Shown here in pieces: positions 4,872 to 6,054 of a stretch of DNA of 6,054 nucleotides. The translations under genes were made by a program, and so were the position numbers. Position 1 is the stretch's first letter; every line of letters begins with the position of its first letter. This stretch comes from Candidatus Aegiribacteria sp. Its GTDB lineage: Bacteria; Fermentibacterota; Fermentibacteria; Fermentibacterales; JCC-6. The stretch is from positions 1 to 6,054 of the forward strand of contig JAUVUL010000133.1 in assembly GCA_030600975.1 (NCBI GenBank). Direction: 5' to 3'. The notes beneath the pieces are model-generated. The model saw nothing but the letters and a program-made list of their open reading frames with translations, was not told the DNA's origin and made no database searches.

Positions 4872-6054
4872 TTGTTCTTCCTCATCGGCTCCATCCTTAC
4901 ACTCACATCCCTTCCAATCCACTGTACTGTAGCTAACAGCTCCGAGGTCGCCTTCATCGTACAGACACCCGTCTCCTGCGATACGGTATCCCATGGTACT
5001 GAGAATTTCATCAGGTTCGCGAATATCACGGTAGCTGACAGTGTCGGATACCCTGAGGTGCCGATGATCACCTGCTTCGTGGCTGTTCCTGATGGAGTGG
5101 ACCCTGAGCTGGAATGGAGCGTAACGGGTGAGGTTGAGCATTCCGATTTTCCGGTCTACCCCGCACCCGCACATGTCATCTCCTATGAGTACACTCCGAG
5201 GGTGGTCGAGGAGTTCAGGCAGGACTCTACGGCCTACGCCAGTCGGGACTGGTGGCCGGCCTCCAGGGTTCGAATCATCGGAGAGACCAGGATATGCGAC
5301 CAGAGACTCGTCCAGATCCAGATTTTCCCTGTGCTGTTCAGGGCGTGCGACAACACGCAGAGCACAATCTCTGCGGTGAGTGTGGCCGTAACCTTCGACA
5401 GCACCGAGGCGGAGTGGAGCTCTATCGGACTCGGTCCCTTCCAGGACATGGTTGAAGGCTCTCCCATCGTAGGTTATCATATTGTAGAGCAGAGGGTTCA
5501 TCCCGTCCCGGAGTACTTCAAAGATTTCGATTTAATAGAAGGCCCGACAAGGATGCCCGATTATGTGATCCTCGCGGCATCCGGACTCTACGACCAGTGC
5601 GGGGACGCGATCGACGATCTTGCCTTGCACAGAGTGAACCTCAACTATTACGATGTGGCGCTTGTCACGACGGACCAGGTGCTCGCTGCATTCGGGAGTG
5701 GAGCCACTGAACTTACTCCCGGCATTATCCGTAATTTCACCGAGCACATGTGGGAGAACTGGGGGAGCGGGATCAAAAAGCCATCGTATCTTCTCCTCAT
5801 AGGGGATCATGAAGATATATCCTTTTCGGACGAGCCCTGGTTCCTGCCGACGCACGAGTACAAGTTGAGCGGAGAAGGAGGAAGCACCGATCCGAATTGG
5901 GTCGGCAATGACGAGTGGTTCACGTACTTCAACCAACCAAGATACGTTAACAACGCCTTCCCCGACATGATGGTGGGGAGGATCAGTGTGAAGAACTCCA
6001 TCCTGAATGACACCCTCACTCCGATGATCGGCAACATCATCGACCTGGAGCAGC
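4872..6054 (+). CDS. Secreted gingipain-type C25 cysteine protease, 3' truncated by the window
   Basis: From TTG 4872 the frame stays open to the window edge, 394 codons. Residues 1-21 form a signal peptide (hydrophobic FFLIGSILTL, likely cut after TVA). Residues up to about 225 are a beta-rich N-terminal or propeptide-like region with alternating hydrophobic strands. The peptidase C25 domain (PF01364) starts near residue 229: PDYVILAAS at 229-237, then the YLLLIGDHED strand-loop from 306 (gingipain R has a similar GDHKDI), a GNDEWF segment matching its GNDHYN, and PDMMVGRIS at 364-372. The catalytic His and Cys of gingipains follow this point and are outside the window, so activity cannot be judged. 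The product is expected to be exported and to act outside the inner membrane. C25 members include gingipain proteases and the type IX secretion sortase PorU, and the C-terminal sorting domain is also out of view. All tryptophans are TGG. It has its own promoter and ribosome-binding site. Confidence 0.9.
   Translation, partial: MFFLIGSILTLTSLPIHCTVANSSEVAFIVQTPVSCDTVSHGTENFIRFANITVADSVGYPEVPMITCFVAVPDGVDPELEWSVTGEVEHSDFPVYPAPAHVISYEYTPRVVEEFRQDSTAYASRDWWPASRVRIIGETRICDQRLVQIQIFPVLFRACDNTQSTISAVSVAVTFDSTEAEWSSIGLGPFQDMVEGSPIVGYHIVEQRVHPVPEYFKDFDLIEGPTRMPDYVILAASGLYDQCGDAIDDLALHRVNLNYYDVALVTTDQVLAAFGSGATELTPGIIRNFTEHMWENWGSGIKKPSYLLLIGDHEDISFSDEPWFLPTHEYKLSGEGGSTDPNWVGNDEWFTYFNQPRYVNNAFPDMMVGRISVKNSILNDTLTPMIGNIIDLEQ

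Noticed and set aside
5268..5278. GGGTTCGAATC resembling a tRNA T-arm
   Set aside because: The flanking bases do not form a T-stem or a cloverleaf, and the stretch is inside the protease coding frame.
4758..5501. 247-residue minus-strand open frame
   Set aside because: It is antisense to the C25 protease gene, has no recognisable domain or signal peptide, and runs across the promoter and ribosome-binding site of the plus-strand gene.
5532..5936. 134-residue minus-strand open frame
   Set aside because: It lies antisense to the conserved C25 domain; its composition is that of a shadow frame.

Overview
The window is a mid-GC bacterial chromosome segment, roughly 50% G+C outside one AT-rich stretch. 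It carries the end of a cell-surface polysaccharide gene, a compact prolyl-tRNA synthetase, a pyridoxal-phosphate synthase operon and the start of a secreted gingipain-type (C25) protease. C25 proteases with this kind of N-terminal region are common in the Fibrobacteres-Chlorobi-Bacteroidetes superphylum and related candidate phyla (Fermentibacteria-like lineages), so I lean towards an uncultured member of that group. This placement is inference only.

Layout. Bases 1-283 (+) are the C-terminal end of a bacterial sugar transferase (initiating glycosyl-phosphate transferase). It converges, with a 7-bp gap, on a minus-strand gene (291-677) for a small exported protein of unknown function. Bases 678-909 are an AT-rich intergenic stretch with a possible promoter. 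Bases 910-2169 (+) encode a compact prolyl-tRNA synthetase without the bacterial editing insertion. It is clearly AT-richer than its surroundings and has an in-frame TGA where relatives have tryptophan. A strong promoter at 2242-2270 then drives a tightly packed operon: a small exported protein (2277-2759), pdxS (2756-3649), pdxT (3653-4249) and an FmdB-type zinc-ribbon protein (4249-4659). The joints are ATGA, a 3-bp gap, and TAATG. A second strong promoter (4798-4826) and a perfect Shine-Dalgarno lead into a TTG-started C25 protease gene (4872 to the window end). This reading frame is open for 394 codons, and the minus-strand open frames across it are shadows.

How the genes relate. PdxS and PdxT together form the glutamine-dependent PLP synthase: PdxT frees ammonia from glutamine and PdxS builds PLP from ribose 5-phosphate and glyceraldehyde 3-phosphate. 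Here pdxS is intact with its catalytic residues. pdxT has two in-frame stop codons (TGA at codon 24, TAA at codon 37), although it otherwise aligns without gaps and keeps its catalytic triad.

The most notable result is these three premature stops in two otherwise well-preserved genes. All are explicable by single-base substitutions, and none comes with a frameshift. No single known code reassignment explains all three, so recent gene decay or consensus/sequencing error is more likely than recoding. The second notable point is the promoter at 2242-2270, whose predicted start site falls exactly on the ATG of the next gene, implying a leaderless mRNA. I found no convincing new multi-gene system, mobile element, CRISPR array or RNA gene.
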